A stretch of DNA of 14,642 nt from Hyphochytrium catenoides. Taxonomy: Eukaryota; Sar; Hyphochytriomycetes; Hyphochytriales; Hyphochytriaceae. The stretch lies in the NCBI GenBank assembly GCA_900088475.1, contig FLMG01004655.1, forward strand, positions 54,782 through 69,423, in the 5' to 3' direction. The position numbers were made by a program, and so were the translations under genes. The notes beneath the pieces are model-generated. The model was not told the DNA's origin. It ran no database searches and worked only from the letters and a program-made list of their open reading frames with translations. Below are positions 9,179 through 14,642 of this stretch, in pieces (positions within the stretch are counted from its first letter, which is position 1; each line of letters starts with the position of its first letter).

Positions 9179-12100
9179 ATGAAAGGAGGAAGAAAAGCTG
9201 ATGGTCCACCCCCGCAGCGTGATCGCTCACAGCGCGGCAAAGGCCGCTGTGCAGGTGCAGTCGCTAAGGGGTCAGAAAGAAAACACTTTTCGAATCTTCC
9301 CAATAGCCAAGCGGGGGCTCATGCATTCAAGGATGCCCGGATCAATCTTGATACTGAGACGAAGAACATGGTCATGAACATTATCCACGAGCTTCAGGCC
9401 TTGAATGCTGGTGAAGAAGCAGCCACTGCACGAGGTGAGGATCCTATGTTTTCCTTCGTGTCTGTCTCAGGGGGTGATGATGCTTATTGGCTCCTAAAGG
9501 TCAAAGGATTGCTGACCAGAAGAACAAAGTGAAACAATCGGATAGCAAGAGTTCAGACTATGAAAAAGGAAAGTCTACACCAGTGCCATTTCATTTGGAT
9601 GAGGAAGCCCGCCAAAGGTAAAGTGACCCATCTCACAACTTCCAGCCGACTGGGCATTCCTTAGGGTTTCATTACTAGGTACAAGGCTATTAGACATGAA
9701 GAGAAAGAACAAGCTCGGAATATGAAGCTTCTCAAGACTTTGACGGAGAGTGACCGCAAGAGTGCAAAGACTGCAATTACATCAAGGCCACGCAAAGCCG
9801 AAGGAGAGCAGCAAGTTGATAATGAAGTGCCGCTAAAGCAGAAAGTGAGCTGAACAAGAATGGTTGAACCCTTCCTGGCACTAACGCAACATGAACCGTA
9901 ATAGGTCCGTCTTACCTTGACTGTAGAAGGTAAGTCGGGGGAGATGAAGACGATCGTGATGTCTAGGACAGCTAAGCTAGATGATATCCTGAAGGTAGGC
10001 TTAGCAGGGCGAGCGTCTACTTCCGCAAAACCTGACATCTTTGTTTTGGCGCAGACTGCTAAAAGCAAGTTCAACCTTAAGAAAAAACCTCAGTTCATCT
10101 ATTTGGCAGCCACCAAGGAGAGAATCTCCAGTCTGAGTGCCATCCTGGATGATACGGTGCTACTGCTGGCTAATAGTGAGCTTCCATCGCTAGCTCAAGA
10201 AGAGAAAGTTGAGGACAGGGAAGACAAGAGTAAGTCTTTAGCGCCTCGAAAGCTAGGTATGGTTGCACTAAGGTTATTACATCTCTTCAACTTAGTGAAA
10301 CCTGAAGTCTACCTCACCCCTACCCCGGCCCAAGATGCGGCTGATCATGAAGGTCGATAAACTTACTAGTGTTGTACAACTGGTTTACCTCTTTTGAAAG
10401 GCCCAAAGTTCTCAAGCAGGTTAAGGACCTCTATAATTCCCGGACGTCAGATGTAGCTCTCGTCAAATTAAATGAGACGGAAGTGGCATTGGAGTCTTCG
10501 CGTCTCCTCAACCATCAAAGGGAGATAGAGATTAATGATCCTGGTGGAAGGTTGAAAAAGCGACGCCAGCTACCCATAGCTGCCTTGAAGCGGGATATCC
10601 TTGACCGAGTTCAGGCGAATCAGGTGTCAGCAACATCTGATAATGAAAGCTATCCTTTACTCGGAACTCTCACATCCTGCATCGTTCACCCACTTTTGAA
10701 GGGCAATCTCCTGCTTCCTATGTTTAGTTTGGTTGAAATCATTCTCAAAATGTTGTTATAGCGATTTCTTTGGTAGAGGCTAACATTGTCCTCACCAAAG
10801 GTTATTGTTTTATGCGGAAGCACGGGATGTGGAAAAACCACGCAGGTCCCCCAATTTTTGTTGGAACAGTGGGTCGAGCGCAATGCCGGAGGAAAGTGCA
10901 ACATTTTGGTTACGCAACCTCGGAGGTAGGAAGCACGTGGCACTGCGATTCTCAATATCTTTGCACAGAATATGGTCCTTATGTTCCCGCTAGGATAAGT
11001 GCAGTATCTGTGGCAGAAAGAGTAGCCTATGAGCGCTCAGAAAGGATAGGCAGCACCGTCGGATATCAAATTCGACTGGAAAGCAGAGTTTCTGCCCAGT
11101 CAAGGCTGAAGTTCTGTACCATAGGTAGACACAATGGCGATCATCAGTAGCTTTGTCTTTATATCAATAGCTGGAAGGACGGTATGAGCTACCGCTTCTT
11201 CTAGAGTCACAGCATACCCTAGGGGCTGTTGCTGTTGCACTCACAGGACAGGAGATGGGCTTGTGGTCATCCGCGAAATTGCCATTCCGATCGCTGCTAA
11301 CCTTTCTGCTAATCCAATACTGTAGGGGTGTTACTGAGACACTTACAAAATGACCGGAACCTGACCAACCTGACACACCTTATCATCGATGAAGTCCATG
11401 AGCGAGAACTACTTTCCGATTTTTTACTAATCATTCTAAAGGTATGGCGTTTTTAGCTCTCCAGGCATCACTTTTCCCCAATGAGAATTGTTAGCTTAGC
11501 CTAGCAGCGGTGTTACATCTGAATCCTTCAGTATCAACATAGCACACCAGGAAAAGCCTGCCCTGATGTGTATCCTATCCCTCAGAGACTCCTGGTTCAT
11601 CGTCCAGATCTGAAGCTGATCCTCATGAGTGCTACAATCAATGCAGAACTATTTTCAAAGTACTTTGGGGAATGCCCGGTTGTCGAGGTGCCGGGAAGAT
11701 ACTATGACGTAAGAGATGTGTTTCTAGAAGAAATTCTTCGTCTCTGCCCGCGCTATCGCCTCTCTTTGGAGCAAGAAAGAAGGAGAATGACACTTGGCCC
11801 ACGTTTGACAAGGTATGACATAATATGTTTGCATACGATAAACACTAATGTCGGAGTGAAAGGCGACCAGAGGAGGAAGAAGGAGTCACGGCGCGAGCAG
11901 ACGAGCGCCGCCATCAGTGGATTAGCAGCTTGGGAAGCAGCTGTGACAGCAGGGTGAAAGATATACTCTCCCGTATTAACGAGGAGAAAGTGAATTTCCC
12001 TCTAATTGAGCACATACTCTACTATATTGATGGAGTCGAGACCTCCAGTCAGGTGGCCACTCGCTCCAAGGGTTCTGTGCTGATCTTCTTGCCAGGTTCG

Positions 12101-14633
12101 AACGTGCTCGACCAGACCAATATGACCTCTGCCTAACCCCTGTATCACATACGTCCTTGCGTGTCATGATCACATCGACAGGCATGGCTGAGATTCAGGC
12201 TTTGTGTGAGTATCTTCGGCAAACTCAAGGCAGCCGCACACGATATCTTATCGTGCCCCTACACAGCTCTGTCGAGATGAGTCAGCAAAAGAAGGCTTTC
12301 GATAACCCCCCGCCTGGTGTCAGGAAGGTTGGCACTTATGGAGTTTGTGGTTATTTGTAACAACTTGTTAACTTGTCTTATGCCGCTTCCAGCTCCGCTG
12401 CTGCAATATGGGGCATAGATGTAACCCAGAGCCTTCTTCTTCTCTGACTTCTTTGCGACTCCAACGTATGACTGACTTATGCTTTTGGGGGTAGGTTGTG
12501 ATAGCTACCAATATTGCAGAGACGTCTATTACAATCGACGACGTCTCCTACGTCATTGACAGCGGTAAGGTGAAGCAGCTACGACATGACAGCAGGACAG
12601 CTATGAACCTGCTAGAAGAGATCTGGGTCAGTGCCGCCAGTAGCCAACAAAGGCGAGGAAGGGCGGGCCGAACTGGCCCAGGCATTTGCTTCAGGCTGTA
12701 CAGCTCATGGCAGTTCAGGGAGTTCAAGGTGAGGGGTATTGAGAGTGTCGGAAGGCGTGTTTGGTTGTTTGTTTGGATCTCTGTTCGGAATTGCGCCGTG
12801 CGTTTGTGTTCATGTCCAGCCAATCCACTAATACTTCTCTCCTTGAGAAGTTTTAACTTTTCTTTCTGCCCTTCTTTGGAATCAATAAGTCTCAGATCCT
12901 AACTCCTGATCTCTAATAGCCGTATAGCGTGCCGGAGATGCTTCGTGTATCCCTTGAGAATATTATCCTTCAAATCAAGATGCTTGAGCTCGGCAATGCT
13001 CAGCAGCTGCTTGAAGAAGCGCTGGAGCCTCCATCCCGAGGAGAAATTGACAAGGCAACCAGAGCACTGCAGGCTCTTAATGCATTGACGTCTGATATGG
13101 AACTGACGCCGCTCGGTTTCCACTTGGGTCTACTCCCGGTAGGTGCCGCACTGCTTTGTTTTTGTCCTATCTCCCTTGATCAATTCCCTTATATGGGCCC
13201 TCAGATCCAGTTAACTTGCTCACAGAACTATGATGTGGTACCGGGAACCCTGGCCATCTGCTTTACTCCTACAGCACCTACTGTCCATTTTAATTAGTGG
13301 GCTCGCAACTGTTGTCTCATTTCTCCAGGTCGAAGCCAGACTGGGAAAGATGATGATTCTAGCGTCCATTTTCGGATGTGTGGATCCCATCCTGGTTATA
13401 GCCGCTTCGCTCAGTTCCAAGAGTCCATTTCTGGCGCCCATGGATAAGCTGGTGAGTGCCAATGATAGACGTAATGGAGTTGATATCTTCGAGAAAGGTG
13501 CAAGCGGGGATACGAGACTAGTCATAAGGAAAATGAAAGTTTACCGGACCTAACGCTCCGCCCGTTCTTCTTGCAGCAGGAAGCAAACGAAGCAAAAATG
13601 CGTTTTGCTGTCTCGGGGTCGGACCACTTGACTATGTACAATGCCTACAGAAAGTGGAAAGCTATATATGAGAGGGGAGAGAAGGGCGCCAATGACTTCT
13701 GCAGAGAGAATTTTCTCTCTCGCAATTCTCTGCTTATGATCCAAGGAATGAGGAACCAGTTCGAACGTCTGCTGGGCATCATTGGATTTGCCGGCGAGGA
13801 GGGCCAGCTGAATCGAAACTCTGAGAACAAATCACTGCTCACTTGCATCATAGCAGCTGGACTTTACCCACATGTGGTGAAGAAGGTCTTTCAAGAGAGA
13901 TCTTTACTCTTCTCGCGGACGGAAAGGGTAGCCATCCATCCTAGCTCAATCAATGCTAGAGTGCAGAGTAGCAAAAAAGGGCCCCAATGGTTAGTTTATC
14001 TGGAGAAGGTAAGACCTGCTGTCAATCACGGGTACCTTCTGAACTGAGTGGCGCACCCCGACCTTTTCCTCCGATACCCTCTTTGTGTCAAGGCTTCCAG
14101 CTCTAGCCGTCTGCCCTACAGCCTGGTTAGACAGGGCTCTCTTGTTCCGCCTCTCATATAACTCTTCGTGTAGGTCAAGACTAGTCAAGTCTTCGTGCGG
14201 GAATCTACCTTCGTCTCTCCCCTGGCTTTTCTCCTCTTCTGCGGCGAACTTATTGTAGACCATGGCCAGCAGCGACTAGCCGTTGATGACTTTGTTCAGT
14301 TCAAAGCTCCACCTAATGTTGGTACGTGTCCTAGCAGGAAAGCAAGACCTGTTGCTCTGTCGAGTCTTCAGCGGGTCTGGCTATAGGATTTCATGGCCAA
14401 CTCTGACGAGCCGTCTAGCTTAGTAATGTGTTTGACCATTCTGACGAGGCGACATCCTTGCAGGAATCCTATTCAAGCTTTTCAGACACCAGCTGGACGC
14501 ACTTTTGACCAAGAAGATTCGTAATCCTGTGCAGAACATCAGCGATGACCCAGCTGCAGCAGTTGTGATTAAAGGCTTGCTTCAGCTGCTGGGTTCAGAA
14601 ACCCTCACAGAGGAGGAGATTGACGACATCTGA
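9179..14633 (+). CDS. DExH-box RNA helicase, DHX57/DHX29/DHX36 type, 17 exons
   Basis: ATP-dependent RNA helicase of the DEAH/RHA group. Family members remodel structured RNA, DHX29 on 40S ribosomes. Exons: 9179-9434, 9500-9617, 9679-9844, 9905-10229 (or 10256), 10370-10623, 10801-10925, 10994-11124, 11326-11441, 11586-11812, 11863-12095, 12182-12327, 12495-12728, 12920-13138, 13329-13451, 13577-14008, 14174-14321 and 14464-14633. They total 3423 nt, or 1140 residues, with all phases matching. Motifs: I GSTGCGKT (379-386), Ia TQPRRISAVS, II DEVH (480-483), III SAT (512-514), IV LIFLPG, V TNIAETS (704-710), [11 protein letters not shown] (750-758). The ratchet/HA2 region ([20 protein letters not shown]) and C-terminal OB-fold ([19 protein letters not shown]) follow. 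[12 protein letters not shown] and [10 protein letters not shown] favour DHX57; DEVH also fits DHX29. The N-terminus is basic and charged; residues about 181-271 look beta-grasp-like. No RWD or UBA domain was recognised. An in-frame TGA at 9173 supports the ATG at 9179. Confidence 0.92.
10624..10800 (+). other. 177-nt intron splitting the helicase just before the Walker A motif
   Basis: It starts GTGTCAG after codon 373 (ANQ) and ends CTCACCAAAG before [14 protein letters not shown]. It contains in-frame stops, so retention would truncate the protein before any helicase motif. The phase-0 join gives an unbroken match to family sequence on both sides. Confidence 0.8.
11125..11325 (+). other. 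201-nt intron between motif Ia and the DEVH box
   Basis: The longest helicase intron in this model. The donor GTAGAC follows FCTIG, the acceptor is AATACTGTAG, and the rejoined frame reads [11 protein letters not shown], as expected for the family. A CTAAC branch-like site lies about 30 nt before the acceptor. No gene or repeat was seen inside it. Confidence 0.8.
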
Positions 14634-14642
14634 GGGTTGTGG

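Noticed and set aside
9661-10074. 137-codon minus-strand ORF
   Set aside because: It is antisense to helicase exons 3 and 4, whose plus-strand frame splices coherently. No domain is recognisable.
1-14642. CRISPR array, tRNA, rRNA or transposon
   Set aside because: No regularly spaced repeats, no recognisable tRNA or rRNA sequence, and no transposase, integrase or terminal inverted repeats were seen on either strand.

Overview
This is a eukaryotic nuclear window. It carries intron-rich protein genes with GT-AG introns of about 50 to 200 nt and uses standard stop codons (TGA ends the helicase, TAG the oxygenase). There is no operon structure, and no tRNA, rRNA or CRISPR was seen. Short introns, compact genes and a DAF-36/Neverland-type Rieske sterol oxygenase suggest a protist, possibly an alveolate such as a Perkinsus-like lineage. 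That placement is an inference and rests on no diagnostic marker.

Layout: (1) 1-800, minus strand: the 5' part of an alpha-SNAP gene. Six exons encode the first 145 residues and the gene runs off the left edge. (2) About 806-2870: a long stretch with no convincing gene, rich in TAGTAG/TACTAC-type triplets. (3) 2871-4946, plus strand: a chain of phase-compatible exons for an unrecognised, very hydrophobic multipass membrane protein whose 5' end was not found. (4) 5014/5026-6162, plus strand: an uninterrupted Rieske [2Fe-2S] oxygenase of the cholesterol 7-desaturase type with every metal ligand present. It may be a separate gene or the C-terminal part of the preceding chain, because the joining intron (4947-5013) keeps frame. 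(5) 6163-9178: about 3 kb without a convincing gene, holding an exact 30-bp tandem duplication, a roughly 400-bp polypyrimidine stretch and a 50-bp (CTT)n microsatellite. (6) 9179-14633, plus strand: a complete 17-exon DExH-box RNA helicase of the DHX57/DHX29/DHX36 group, 1140 residues in my splice model, with all core motifs.

The genes look like an ordinary chromosomal assortment (SNARE recycling, sterol metabolism, RNA helicase), and nothing shows that they act together. No undescribed multi-gene system is evident. The items most worth a second look are the possible membrane-domain/Rieske fusion, the lack of introns in the Rieske part beside intron-dense neighbours, and a beta-grasp-like segment in the N-terminal part of the helicase.
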